From: Glaciecola sp965660815 | Lineage (GTDB): Bacteria > Pseudomonadota > Gammaproteobacteria > Enterobacterales > Alteromonadaceae | DNA: 64,000 nucleotides | Direction: 5' to 3' | Assembly (NCBI GenBank): GCA_965660815.1 | Contig: CBFIBG010000006.1 | Location: 1 to 64,000, forward strand | Shown here: piece by piece, positions 17,627 through 27,159 of the stretch | Layout of the letters: each line of letters starts with the position of its first letter | Position numbering within the stretch: position 1 is the stretch's first letter | Program-made: the position numbers and the translations under genes | Notes under the pieces: model-generated | Told to the model about the DNA's origin: nothing | Databases searched by the model: none | The model's input: the letters and a program-made list of their open reading frames with translations, nothing else

Positions 17627-19195
17627 CTATCTCAACTCCCGCCTTAAAATTTTACCTACAGTTGATTTGGGTAATTCGTCCAACACATGGACTTCTTTTG
17701 GTACCTTGTATGCGGTTAGGCTCTTTTTGCAGTGCTCAAGAATTTCATCAGTAGTGACCTCTTGCTTAACCGTGATATAAGCGCACACACGTTCTTGTGT
17801 TTTTTCATCTGGCTTCCCTATAACAGCAGCTTCCAATACGACGTCATGTTGCGTCAACACATCCTCTACTTCATTGGGATAAACGTTGAACCCAGACACA
17901 ATAATAAGATCCTTAAGCCGATCTACAATCTTTATGCATCCATCTGGTTCTCGGAGGCCCAAATCTCCGGTTTTAAAGAAGCCGTCTGCAGTCATTACTT
18001 TGGCCGTTTCGTCTGGTCTTTGCCAATACCCCTTCATTACTTGAGGTCCCTTAATCGAAATTTCACCTACTTCTCCATCTGGAACAGGTTCATCATTGTT
18101 GTTAAGCAAGTTAATTTCAGTATGAATTAATGGTTTTCCGACTGTGCCAAGACGTTCTTGAGCCGGTTGGTTAAAAGACGCTACAGGAGATGTTTCTGAG
18201 AGCCCATATCCTTCAGTGACACTACAGTTGGTTGTTTTTAACCAAAGGTTAGCCGCAGCACCAGTAAGAGCAGTACCACCGGACATGGTCAGCTTAAGAG
18301 CGGAGGTATCCACTTTCTCGAACTGTTCATGCATGCACAAGCCGATAAATAACGTATTTAAACCGGCAAAGGCAGTAAACTTAAAGGGTATAATCTGTTT
18401 TATAAATGCATCCATGTCCCGTGGGTTTGGGATCAGCACTGACATTGACCCTCGAGCAAAAAATGACAGCATGCATACCGTAAATGCGTAAATATGATAA
18501 AGAGGTAAAGGACATACTAAAATTTCTTTACCTTCAACGAAAGTTCCACCTAGCCTTTCCATAGTCTGTTCGCAATTGCTCAGGATATTAGCATGCGTCA
18601 ATTCGGCTCCCTTTGATACTCCCGTTGTACCGCCGGTGTACTGCAACACGCAAGTATCGTCTAAACTGATTTCAGGACGTTCAGGCAACTTTAATCCTTT
18701 GGCCTGATTCATGGCACTTATAAAGCAAGGATAGGGGCTGTTCTCTATTGGCTTTTCAGTAATCAATTGTGCGGCGTCAGTGGTAATGACGGTTTCAATT
18801 CCCACGTCGTCTTTGATTGCTTCATATTTGGGCAAGAAATCATGCAAAATTACCAAAGCTTTGGCACCTGAGTCATTAAATTGATGCTTCATTTCAGGTG
18901 ATGTGTAAAGGGGATTAGTGTTTACCACAACTAATCCTGCTCTAAGCGCAGCATAAACTGCCACTGGATTTTGTATTAGGTTGGGTAACTGTATTGCTAT
19001 TCGATCGCCCGGTCGTAAATTCGCCTTTAATCTAAAATAACAAGCCAATGTGTAAGATAACTCATCTATTTCGGCAAAGCTCTTAGTTTGCCCGATGGCA
19101 CTATAGGCAGGCAAATCTTTATATTTTATTAATGCCTCTTCAATACAATCGGCAAGGCTTCGGATGTGATTAGGGATCAAGGCATTACTCGTCAT
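17627..19195 (-). CDS. Long-chain fatty acid--CoA ligase-type AMP-binding enzyme
   Basis: 522 aa. Adenylate-forming signature motifs are intact: YTGGTTGVSKGAELTH (about residue 187), YGLSETSP, GEISIKGPQVMKGYW, DGFFKTGDLG and the C-terminal KDLIIVSGFNVYPNEVE hinge, ending with PKSTVGKILRRELR, which holds the catalytic Lys. The pattern is FadD-like, so it activates medium- or long-chain fatty acids to acyl-CoA in the cytoplasm, though the name fadD is not certain among paralogues. AGAGGATAGT precedes the ATG. The C-terminus lies 81 bases from the convergent hydrolase gene. Confidence 0.88.
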   Translation of the reverse strand: MTSNALIPNHIRSLADCIEEALIKYKDLPAYSAIGQTKSFAEIDELSYTLACYFRLKANLRPGDRIAIQLPNLIQNPVAVYAALRAGLVVVNTNPLYTSPEMKHQFNDSGAKALVILHDFLPKYEAIKDDVGIETVITTDAAQLITEKPIENSPYPCFISAMNQAKGLKLPERPEISLDDTCVLQYTGGTTGVSKGAELTHANILSNCEQTMERLGGTFVEGKEILVCPLPLYHIYAFTVCMLSFFARGSMSVLIPNPRDMDAFIKQIIPFKFTAFAGLNTLFIGLCMHEQFEKVDTSALKLTMSGGTALTGAAANLWLKTTNCSVTEGYGLSETSPVASFNQPAQERLGTVGKPLIHTEINLLNNNDEPVPDGEVGEISIKGPQVMKGYWQRPDETAKVMTADGFFKTGDLGLREPDGCIKIVDRLKDLIIVSGFNVYPNEVEDVLTQHDVVLEAAVIGKPDEKTQERVCAYITVKQEVTTDEILEHCKKSLTAYKVPKEVHVLDELPKSTVGKILRRELR

Positions 19196-19351
19196 ACTAT
19201 CCTCTTATTCTACTTTCGGTGCTATTTTATTAATTTTTTGCAAAACTTATGTTAATACTGAGTAAACCCAAGAAAGGCGCAAAATTTGCATTGTTTTTTT
19301 AAAGTAATAATTTGTCATCGACTTTGAAAGATAATGTCAAGGAGTTTTAAT

Positions 19352-19936
19352 ATGATAAATATTGATATGTCTCTTTTTGAATACGTAACCAATAAAATGA
19401 ACGAACAAGCAAAAAAGCGAGAGCTACCGATATCTGACGATACTCTGTGCTACGTGGGCAACCTTTTGACCACTTTTTGCCAATCCACTGAATTTCTCAT
19501 CGCTAGCCAAAATAGAAATGAATTACCCACACTGGCATTCCTGTATAAGGACGCCCGCGAGACAAACAATATGAGACTGAAACTAAACCTGCTTCGAAAA
19601 CTAGGAGACTCTGCTTTATTTTTAGGCGCTTGGTTTTCATATTTCTATAACAAGAAAGGCATTGGTAAAGACTACTTTATTGGAATGGGCACCGCAGCAT
19701 ACGATTACTTGGCCAATAACTCTCAAACGCAAAGAGAGGTTTTCAACGAATTAGCTGGCAACTTACCTAGCGTATTGGCTTTAACGTCACACGCATTAGA
19801 AAAAGACGGCAGTTTATCTACTCAAGAAATTTTTAATCTTTATGAGAAGTATTTAAACACCAAAGACGAAACAACAAAACAGCAATTAGAGGCACTCGGA
19901 ATAAGCGTAAGTAACCAATCTATTTATCTCAATTGA
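19352..19936 (+). CDS. Conserved hypothetical alpha-helical protein
   Basis: 194 aa from the ATG at 19352, which has AAGGAG seven bases upstream; an ATG 18 bases earlier overlaps that site and is rejected. The protein is soluble and helical (FEYVTNKMNEQAKKREL, LCYVGNLLTTFCQSTEF, LRKLGDSALFLGAWFSYFY, MGTAAYDYLA). It resembles a small family of cytoplasmic proteins of unknown function; no catalytic motif is visible. It diverges from the acyl-CoA ligase and converges with the large GGDEF-EAL gene, so the context gives no hint. Confidence 0.65.
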   Translation: MINIDMSLFEYVTNKMNEQAKKRELPISDDTLCYVGNLLTTFCQSTEFLIASQNRNELPTLAFLYKDARETNNMRLKLNLLRKLGDSALFLGAWFSYFYNKKGIGKDYFIGMGTAAYDYLANNSQTQREVFNELAGNLPSVLALTSHALEKDGSLSTQEIFNLYEKYLNTKDETTKQQLEALGISVSNQSIYLN

Positions 19937-19953
19937 GTTAATACACCGTCTAT

Positions 19954-22896
19954 TTATTTGATAAAACTCATTGACTGTTGGTTGTTATACAACACTTCAA
20001 TTTGGTCTTGACTAATCGCTTTGCTATACAAGTAGCCTTGCCCATAATCACAGCCTAGTCGCAAAAGAGCAGCCTCGTGCTCGAGCGTTTCTATGCCCTC
20101 TCCCACCACTTTTAAGTCAAAGTTGTTGGCTAGATTTATAATTGATTTCACTATCCCATTTTGCTTTTCCGTTTCCATGTTCTGCACAAATACGCGATCA
20201 ATTTTGAGCGTATCTATCGGAAGGTCACTCAAGTAGGACAGCGACGAAAAGCCAGTACCGAAGTCGTCTATTGCGATTAAAAATCCTAGTTCTCGCAAAT
20301 TCTGCAATAGCTCTTTTGCAAACTGCCTATTTTCTACTAGAGCACTTTCCACTATCTCAAATGTTAAATACTGAGTTAAGTGGGGCTTATCTATCGCCAA
20401 CTTATGGATAACATCAAATAAGTCGTGATCTGATAACTCAGCTGCTGATACATTAACCGCCAAGCGCAAATTGTATTTTGAATAAAACCAATGTTCAGCT
20501 ATTTGAAACGAGCGTTGAACCACCCATTTTGTAATTAGCTTAATGACTCCCGTGCTTTCAGCCAGAGGAATGAATTCATTGGGAGTCAAATACCCTCTAT
20601 GCGGATGACGCCATCGAATAAGCGCTTCAGCACTAACAATTTTATTAGAAGACAACTCAACTTGTGGCTGTAGAAGTAGCTCGAACTCATTATTCCTAAC
20701 TGCTTGTTTAACTTCAGCATTAATTGTTAACCGAGAGCTGGCTTCATCGGAGATACTTCGAGTATAGAAAACAAACGCCGTGTCCTTTGATTTTTTCGCT
20801 TTGTACATTGAAGCGTCTGAATATTTGAGTAAGTCATCTGCAGAATTCGCATCTTTAGGAAATTGAGCAATTCCAATTGATAAGCCCACATTTGCCTCTA
20901 CACCATCGGTCAACGTAAAGGGTTGTGTTATTTGTTTCGCTAAACTGTTAGCAAGTGCTGATAGATGATTTTCATCTGAGTAATTATTGACCAAAATAAC
21001 AAATTCGTCCCCACCCAAGCGGGCTAAGACATCAGTTTCTCTTACCCGATTTTTTAGCCTCTCGCCTACCTTACACAATAACTCATCCCCTGACCTATGC
21101 CCCAAACTATCATTTACCACCTTGAAGCGATCCAAGTCCAAAAACAGTAGTGCACATTTACCGCCTGTTCTTTTCGCTCTTTTAATTTCCCTCTCCAAAT
21201 GCATTCTTAAGGTTAGCCTATTAGGCAAGCCTGTAAGCTGATCGTAATGAGCGAGCTTTTGGAGTTTCTCTTCTGAGTCTTTTTGTTTGCTAATATCAGC
21301 AAACACGGCGACAAAATGCGACAGATTTTGTTCGTTATCGCGAACTTCTGAGATAGACAAGAGTTGCGGATAAATTTTGCCGTTTTTACTTTTGTTCCAT
21401 ACTTCGCCACGCCAAAACCCATTCTCATTAATGCTCTTGTACATGTTTTTATAAAAATAAGAATCGTGTCTTCCTGAACTCAAAATAGAAGGGTTCTTAC
21501 CAAACACCTCACTTTTAGTATACCCAGTTATCCTTTCAAAAGCTGGGTTTGTCGACACTATATTGTGTTCAGAATCAGTTACAAATATACCTTCTTGACT
21601 GTGCTTGTATACCTGTTCAAACAATCTCCATTGCTGTTCATGTTCCTTTTGAGTAGTTACGTCAAATATCAATAAGAAGTATTGGCTAGCACCTTTATCA
21701 TCTACAGGAGTGACATGTATTTCTACATCTTTGTGCACTCCACTTAAAAGTACGTGCCGAGTTTTAATCACTTTAGACATTAGCATATAAACATTGTCTT
21801 CGTTTATATCGCCGCCAATAGCATCTATTTGCTCCTTAATGCTTTCCACGTCTTCGATTTCCTGCCACGCCTCTTTTATTCCAGAAATTACTTTTCCTTT
21901 AAAATCTGTAGCGCTGTATCCATAGAATTGCTGTGCAGCCAAATTGCTATCACATACCTTCCACTTATCATCAATAATTAACATAGATACACGGTGTAAG
22001 TGGAAAAAACTTCTAAATGTTTGTTCCGAGCGTAATAAAGCCTTCTCTTTTTCTTTTGCTAACCTTTGGTTGTTGAGTCTTAAACTCACTCCAGAAAATA
22101 GCAATAAAATAACAACACCTGCGACAATCCAGTGGTTTAGATGAAAGTGATATGCCATCCAATTGTCTTTTGGCTTGGCAACCACGTACCACGAACCGAA
22201 CGGGAAATTAACACTTGTTGCAATCGTATCGGTGTATTGCAATAACTCTTTATTGCCAGCAATGAACCCACCTTTGTGACCCAAGCTGTCTTTGCCTTTT
22301 ATTGCAATGATTGAGTTATTGTATCGGTCAAGATTAATCTCATTAAGAATACTTTCAAAATCAATAACAACAGAGGCAAACCCCCAGATTTCTGAGTCCG
22401 TGTAAATCGGTAGCCTGGCAATCAAAGCCTTACCACCTTGAACGAGTTCAACAGGTCCTGCTAATACAACTTGTTTGTGTGATATCGCTTGTTGGATTGC
22501 CGAATATTGATCTGGCAATTGTTTATAGTCAATTGATAAAGCCTTTTCATTTCCAACGATGGGGTGCAAATGAGTTACTTTATAATCTTGACCAAGAGCT
22601 ATATTTTTTATGTGTGGATTTTGTTCAAGCAACTTTTGAGCGTATTGCTCAAATTGTCTTTGATCTAAGTCTGGATGCATGCTCACATAATTGACCAAAC
22701 CGCTGGCCATCTGGAGTTTACTGCCTAACAAGAGCTCTATGTCTGACTTAATATCACCTAGTATGATCAGTGTGCGTTGTTCTTGTTTTTGCCGCTCCGA
22801 TATCATTTGTAAGTAATCTGTGTAACAGGTTACTGCCAAAACGACTAACAAAATTAAGACTCTAACTGCAATAATAGCTTTATTGGAATTAAACAA
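19954..22896 (-). CDS. CHASE-PAS-PAS-GGDEF-EAL membrane c-di-GMP enzyme
   Basis: 980 aa. A membrane helix at about 8-26, a periplasmic CHASE-type sensor (about 60-235, HPHIKNIALGQDY-like segment) and a second helix near 250-270 are followed by two PAS domains (about 285-400 and 420-540; FERITGYTKSEVFGKNPSIL is typical). Then come GGDEF (about 545-705, intact LGGDEF near 626) and EAL (about 715-975, intact EALIRWRHP, IDDFGTGFSSLSYL). Both catalytic domains look active. The protein senses a small extracellular ligand and a cytoplasmic cue and makes or degrades c-di-GMP. TTG start with an AAGAG-like site. It stands alone. Confidence 0.88.
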   Translation of the reverse strand: MFNSNKAIIAVRVLILLVVLAVTCYTDYLQMISERQKQEQRTLIILGDIKSDIELLLGSKLQMASGLVNYVSMHPDLDQRQFEQYAQKLLEQNPHIKNIALGQDYKVTHLHPIVGNEKALSIDYKQLPDQYSAIQQAISHKQVVLAGPVELVQGGKALIARLPIYTDSEIWGFASVVIDFESILNEINLDRYNNSIIAIKGKDSLGHKGGFIAGNKELLQYTDTIATSVNFPFGSWYVVAKPKDNWMAYHFHLNHWIVAGVVILLLFSGVSLRLNNQRLAKEKEKALLRSEQTFRSFFHLHRVSMLIIDDKWKVCDSNLAAQQFYGYSATDFKGKVISGIKEAWQEIEDVESIKEQIDAIGGDINEDNVYMLMSKVIKTRHVLLSGVHKDVEIHVTPVDDKGASQYFLLIFDVTTQKEHEQQWRLFEQVYKHSQEGIFVTDSEHNIVSTNPAFERITGYTKSEVFGKNPSILSSGRHDSYFYKNMYKSINENGFWRGEVWNKSKNGKIYPQLLSISEVRDNEQNLSHFVAVFADISKQKDSEEKLQKLAHYDQLTGLPNRLTLRMHLEREIKRAKRTGGKCALLFLDLDRFKVVNDSLGHRSGDELLCKVGERLKNRVRETDVLARLGGDEFVILVNNYSDENHLSALANSLAKQITQPFTLTDGVEANVGLSIGIAQFPKDANSADDLLKYSDASMYKAKKSKDTAFVFYTRSISDEASSRLTINAEVKQAVRNNEFELLLQPQVELSSNKIVSAEALIRWRHPHRGYLTPNEFIPLAESTGVIKLITKWVVQRSFQIAEHWFYSKYNLRLAVNVSAAELSDHDLFDVIHKLAIDKPHLTQYLTFEIVESALVENRQFAKELLQNLRELGFLIAIDDFGTGFSSLSYLSDLPIDTLKIDRVFVQNMETEKQNGIVKSIINLANNFDLKVVGEGIETLEHEAALLRLGCDYGQGYLYSKAISQDQIEVLYNNQQSMSFIK

Positions 22897-23331
22897 TACA
22901 AACTCTTTGGCTTAGCTTGATTTTACAAAGCAATAATGCTCTGAAAATAATTAAAATGCGTTATGGGTTATCGGCAAATATAAACTTTTGTTTAGTTTTA
23001 AAATAAAAATAATAAAAGAAAAATGGCCTCGAGAATTTTGGAATAAGGGTCATTTTGACCGGTATTATTAGCCAGATATTTGGAGAAAAATCACATCATT
23101 AGCCTTTTGTTAAATTGAGTGGATACATAGCTAACGATATAAAAATAGTTAAGGATAAGGCAAACAGCGATAGATTAAGCAATTATATTGAATCTAAAAT
23201 CAAAATTAGGATGACTCGGCGCTAAAAAAATTACTTGTAGGGCCGATACCCTAAGTCAGGATGTCGCGAAAAAACTTAAACAATTAAGTTTGTGTAGTTT
23301 AGAAACGAAATATAAAAGGTATAGTAAAAAA
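22897..23331. other. Structured leader region upstream of a GGDEF gene
   Basis: About 435 AT-rich bases between divergent c-di-GMP genes. Near 23150-23275 it contains GGATAAGGCAAACAG, a GACTCGGC / GCCGA pairing and a TAGGG / CCCTA hairpin, plus two imperfect copies of an AGGATG...CG...AAAAAA element. This suggests a folded 5' leader for the gene at 23332. The conserved core of known c-di-GMP riboswitches is not matched. Confidence 0.35.
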
Positions 23332-24366
23332 ATGAAATTTTCTGAAGACTCTGAATCGGCGGTAAAATATCTACGTCAAGCCATACCCACCATGATGCAA
23401 CATCAGATCGTTCCAAATCCAATTAATTATACGCTTTGGTACACATATTACTCTAATGCTTTTCCTGAGTTAAACAAACAATTAGAGCACGCCATCGAGC
23501 GATATCAGACATGTCCTGTGGACGTTAGTGAGTCTTTGTTTTTGCAACATATTGGACAAATGAATAGCGATGCAGAACAAAGTAAAAACGAAGCATACCA
23601 AAAAATGCTATCTACTATGGTCGCTAATTTATCGGAAAATATCAGCGCAGCAAAGAGTCAAACAAACGAGATTTCAAATGCGCTTAAGTCAAATATTAAA
23701 GCGCTAGAAAATAAAAAACCTAGCGATGAGATATCCCCAATTCTTGCTAGTTTAAACGCCAACGCAGGCGCAATGTGCGATGTAAATGATGCTTTTAACA
23801 ACCAGCTAACAGAAGCTCAACTTGAAATAAAAGAATTGAAAAAGCAATTAGATAAAAGTAGAGAAGAAGCAAGTACAGATCCATTGACTGGACTGTCTAA
23901 CAGGCGCGTTCTAGAATCTATTTACAAAAATTTTGTGTCTGAAAAAAGCCAGGACAGCGAAATATCCTTAATTATTATGGACATTGATAAATTTAAGGTA
24001 TTTAACGATACTCACGGGCATCTTTTGGGTGATCAGATCTTGAAGTATGTGGGAAGCTTACTTAAAGATTTGTGTCCCGATAATATCCAACCAGTAAGAT
24101 ATGGTGGTGAAGAATTTGCGATTGTATGTCCTCATACTAACATTGAAGAATCTTCAAATATCGCCGAGAAGATTCGAGCAAAATTAGAATCGGTCCCCTT
24201 TACCAATAAGAAAACAGGAAACAAAATCCCACCTGTTACTGCTTCGTTTGGCGTCGCCAAAAGAACGTTGAACGAAACATTGTCAAGCTTAGTTGCTCGG
24301 GCCGATAAAGCGCTTTATAGCGCAAAAGAGTCAGGCAGAAATCAAGTACAGTTAGCGAGCGCATAA
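23332..24366 (+). CDS. Soluble diguanylate cyclase (GGDEF)
   Basis: 344 aa from the ATG at 23332; the TTG 42 bases earlier gives a low-quality extension. The N-terminal helical region (AVKYLRQAIPTMMQHQIVPN, NPINYTLWYTYYSN) is a type often found in Alteromonadales and Shewanella GGDEF proteins, followed by a coiled coil near 160-185. The C-terminal GGDEF domain (about 190-343) starts DPLTGLSNRRVLES, has MDIDKFKVFND and an intact GGEEF (about 258) and ends ADKALYSAKESGRNQ. It should synthesise c-di-GMP in the cytoplasm. The ribosome-binding site is weak (AAAGG). Confidence 0.85.
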   Translation: MKFSEDSESAVKYLRQAIPTMMQHQIVPNPINYTLWYTYYSNAFPELNKQLEHAIERYQTCPVDVSESLFLQHIGQMNSDAEQSKNEAYQKMLSTMVANLSENISAAKSQTNEISNALKSNIKALENKKPSDEISPILASLNANAGAMCDVNDAFNNQLTEAQLEIKELKKQLDKSREEASTDPLTGLSNRRVLESIYKNFVSEKSQDSEISLIIMDIDKFKVFNDTHGHLLGDQILKYVGSLLKDLCPDNIQPVRYGGEEFAIVCPHTNIEESSNIAEKIRAKLESVPFTNKKTGNKIPPVTASFGVAKRTLNETLSSLVARADKALYSAKESGRNQVQLASA

Positions 24367-24594
24367 CCTCTCAGTGATTAAGTCATGTGTATGATCACAT
24401 TAGTATGCATTTTGTTGATAGGGTGTCTTTACTTGTTTTGCCTTGTATACTTTAGAAATTATTGGAACTTTGAGTGTCCACTGTTCACTAACCGTAATAT
24501 CATTTTGTGAAAATTGGCAGTGGACGTAATGGCGCTTATCCTATTCAGTGCGCAGAGTTCATAATTTATTGTATTACATCACTTGGAGAATTAC

Positions 24595-26154
24595 GTGAGC
24601 GACGAAAAGACGTCAAGCCCTGCAGAAGAAAGTTTACACCACATAGAACTAAGGCACCTTACCCTTTCAGATTATGAAAATATCCGCGAATTGATGAGTA
24701 TTGTCTACAGAAATAATGGCGGCCCTATCACCAAAAAACGTTATCAAGCACAAATTAACACCTTCGCTGACGGCCAAATTTGCATTGAAGATAAGGGAAA
24801 GATTGTCGCTGCGGCTTTTTCTGTCATAGTCGATTACGACAAGTTTGGAGATAAACACACTTACGAAGAAATTACTGGCGATGCTTACATCACAACACAT
24901 GATCCTAAAGGAGACGTATTGTATGGAGTAGACTTCTTTGTCGACCCAGAGTATCGAGGTTTACGCCTAGGAAGGCGTTTATATGAAGCAAGAAAAGAGC
25001 TTTGTAAAAATCTAAATTTAAAAAGTATTATGGCGGGTGGACGAATACCAAATTACTCAAACTATGCCAATGAAATGTCACCTTTCGAGTACATTGAAAA
25101 GGTAAAAGATAAAGAAATCCATGACTCGACCTTATCTTTTCAAATGAATAATGGCTTTGAGGTAAAGCAAGTTCTCAAAGCTTATTTACCGGAAGATAAG
25201 GCTTCTTTAGGTTATGCGACTTTACTGCAGTGGCACAACATGTATTACGATGCTGAGCAACCATCGTTACTCGACAGTAAATTTTCAAATGCGCGTATTG
25301 GTTTAGTGCAATGGCAAATGCGGTATTTCAATGACGTAGAAGAACTACTTCAACAAGTCGAGTATTTTATTGATGCTTTATCAGATTATAAATGCGACTT
25401 AGCAGTGTTGCCTGAATTTTATAATGCCCCTCTAATGGGCCTTAGTTCGTCTGACGCTCCTATTGATGCTATTTGGCATTTGTCAGAATACACTGATGAA
25501 TTATTAGCTGCCATTTCAGAATTGGCTATCAGTTACAATATTAATATAGTAGCTGGCTCTATGCCCGTAGTAGACGACGACGAACTATTCAACGTATCCT
25601 TTTTGTGTCATCGAGACGGCAGAGTGGAGAGTCAATACAAGCTTCACCCAACGCCATATGAAAAAAACGGATGGCTGATGAAAGGCGGCACAAAGCTAAC
25701 GGCATTTGAAACTGATTTTGGAAAAATAGGAATTCTCATATGTTACGACGTTGAATTTCCAGAGTTGGCAAGGCTATTATCAGAAGAAGAAATACAAATT
25801 TTAGTTGTCCCATTTTGGACTGACACTAAAAACGGATATTTGAGAGTTAGAAGATGCGCTCAAGCCAGAGCGATTGAAAATGAATGTTATGTTGCCATTG
25901 CCGGCAGTGTAGGTAATTTACCTAAAGTTGATAATGTAGATATTCAATACGGTCAAACTGCTGTATTTTCTCCATCAGACTTTGCATTTCCCCACGATGC
26001 TATAGTATCTGAAACAACGCCCAATACAGAAATGATGCTGATCGTCGACTTAGACTTAGAGAAATTAATTAAATTGAAAAATGAAGGCTCGGTGAGAAAT
26101 TATTTAGATAAGAGAAGAGACTTGTACAAGGTTGAGTGGATCGGAGATAAATAG
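24595..26154 (+). CDS. Bifunctional GNAT acetyltransferase / nitrilase-superfamily hydrolase
   Basis: 519 aa from the GTG at 24595, six bases after GGAG. Residues about 10-200 are a GNAT fold with DFFVDPEYRGLRLGRRLYEARKELC, the acetyl-CoA-binding R/QxxGxG/A segment. Residues about 225-510 are a carbon-nitrogen hydrolase with the Glu-Lys-Cys triad visible in AVLPEFYNAP, KLHPTPYEK and GILICYDVEFPE. The fusion occurs as a known family in many bacteria. The hydrolase half probably cleaves an amide and the GNAT half acylates an amine; the natural substrate is not established. Monocistronic, followed by a convergent hairpin. Confidence 0.88.
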   Translation: MSDEKTSSPAEESLHHIELRHLTLSDYENIRELMSIVYRNNGGPITKKRYQAQINTFADGQICIEDKGKIVAAAFSVIVDYDKFGDKHTYEEITGDAYITTHDPKGDVLYGVDFFVDPEYRGLRLGRRLYEARKELCKNLNLKSIMAGGRIPNYSNYANEMSPFEYIEKVKDKEIHDSTLSFQMNNGFEVKQVLKAYLPEDKASLGYATLLQWHNMYYDAEQPSLLDSKFSNARIGLVQWQMRYFNDVEELLQQVEYFIDALSDYKCDLAVLPEFYNAPLMGLSSSDAPIDAIWHLSEYTDELLAAISELAISYNINIVAGSMPVVDDDELFNVSFLCHRDGRVESQYKLHPTPYEKNGWLMKGGTKLTAFETDFGKIGILICYDVEFPELARLLSEEEIQILVVPFWTDTKNGYLRVRRCAQARAIENECYVAIAGSVGNLPKVDNVDIQYGQTAVFSPSDFAFPHDAIVSETTPNTEMMLIVDLDLEKLIKLKNEGSVRNYLDKRRDLYKVEWIGDK

Positions 26155-26193
26155 GCCTTAGCACTTTCGTTTTTTGCTGTTTAGGATAGTGTA

Positions 26194-26220
26194 TTTATCC
26201 TCGGTAGAGCCGAGGATAAA
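26194..26220. terminator. Bidirectional hairpin between convergent genes
   Basis: TTTATCCTCGG and CCGAGGATAAA form a perfect 11-bp stem with loop TAGAG between the stop codons of the GNAT-nitrilase and acpH genes. Confidence 0.75.
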
Positions 26221-26230
26221 TTGAATATTA

Positions 26231-26854
26231 TTAAAGATCCTTATGGTTAAATTTAGTTAAATATTGAGCATATTTTATTAACTCAGGATAAAATTCAAAA
26301 AAACCTTGGATAATACGTTGCTCTTTTGTTTTCAAGAAATCTCGGCTTAGAGTTGCAAACTGAACTTTACCGTTTAAGCGTAATTCAATCTGCCTAAAGG
26401 CGTTAATATAACCTTCCTCATGCTGATAATTTATAAGCCATTCATGATTCACTAATCCGCTTTTTACCTTTTGAAATCTGTTACTTATGAACAAATCAGT
26501 TTCACCTAATTCCGCGTAAAACTGCCCAAGCATCTTATGAATGAAGTCGCCTTGTTCAAACAATAAGTGTTTGCATAGCAAATGATCGAAGTAGATATCT
26601 AAAATTATCCCTGAAACTCTGCGCAAATGTTCAGGGAATAGGGCTTTTAATTCTTGGACGCTAGGGTGGGAGTCTGTAAAAGCGTCTATTTTTCTATGTA
26701 AAACTATGCCCTGTTTAGTGCTTTCGTCAATGGCTTCATTTCGCCCCTCGACAGACCAATGAGAAAGCTCCCCCTTAACAAAGTCTCCCAAAAAATTACC
26801 AAGCTTACTGGTTTCAGTTATTTCACTAAGGTGTATATGAGCAACGTAATTCAT
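26231..26854 (-). CDS. acpH: Acyl carrier protein phosphodiesterase
   Basis: 207 aa, near the length of E. coli AcpH (about 193). The start MNYVAHIHLS, the block LGNFLGDFVKGEL, GIVLHRKIDAFTDSHP and ILDIYFDHLL are the conserved segments of this HD-like hydrolase, which removes the 4'-phosphopantetheine arm from holo-ACP in the cytoplasm using Mn. The ATG at 26854 is preferred over the TTG two codons upstream; TAAGGC lies about 10 bases before it. Confidence 0.9.
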   Translation of the reverse strand: MNYVAHIHLSEITETSKLGNFLGDFVKGELSHWSVEGRNEAIDESTKQGIVLHRKIDAFTDSHPSVQELKALFPEHLRRVSGIILDIYFDHLLCKHLLFEQGDFIHKMLGQFYAELGETDLFISNRFQKVKSGLVNHEWLINYQHEEGYINAFRQIELRLNGKVQFATLSRDFLKTKEQRIIQGFFEFYPELIKYAQYLTKFNHKDL

Positions 26855-27044
26855 AAACAAAAACGCCTTATAATTGATTTAATGTGAGTACGAGCATCTC
26901 AAATTGAGACATAGTGACACAGGTATTGTTAAGTCCGTTCATTATATAACACCCTCGCGTTTATGACCTTTTTTGTATGATAGCCGTCATCAGAGTGCAT
27001 AGCCGACTAAAGTATCGGGTTATTATCCAAATAAACACCTAAGT

Positions 27045-27063
27045 GATAACTATTATCATTTTC
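27045..27063. promoter_or_regulatory. Fur box upstream of siderophore receptor
   Basis: GATAACTATTATCATTTTC matches the 19-bp Fur consensus GATAATGATAATCATTATC at 15 positions. It lies about 100 bases before the receptor start, so iron repression is likely. Confidence 0.78.
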
Positions 27064-27159
27064 ATTTATACTAAGATATGCTACTCTTTTACAATCTTTG
27101 AATAATCAATCTTATAGATTTTTAACCATAAAAATTGAACACAGAAAGAGAGACACATT

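Noticed and set aside
23150..23331. Known c-di-GMP riboswitch (GEMM) before the GGDEF gene
   Set aside because: A GGCAAAC motif is present, but the CGCAAAGC segment and the tetraloop-receptor features of the known class are missing, so only a generic structured leader is reported.
24385..24510. 41-aa hydrophobic Cys-rich ORF between the GGDEF gene and the GNAT-nitrilase gene
   Set aside because: It has no ribosome-binding site and no recognisable family; such a hydrophobic frame can arise by chance in AT-rich spacer.
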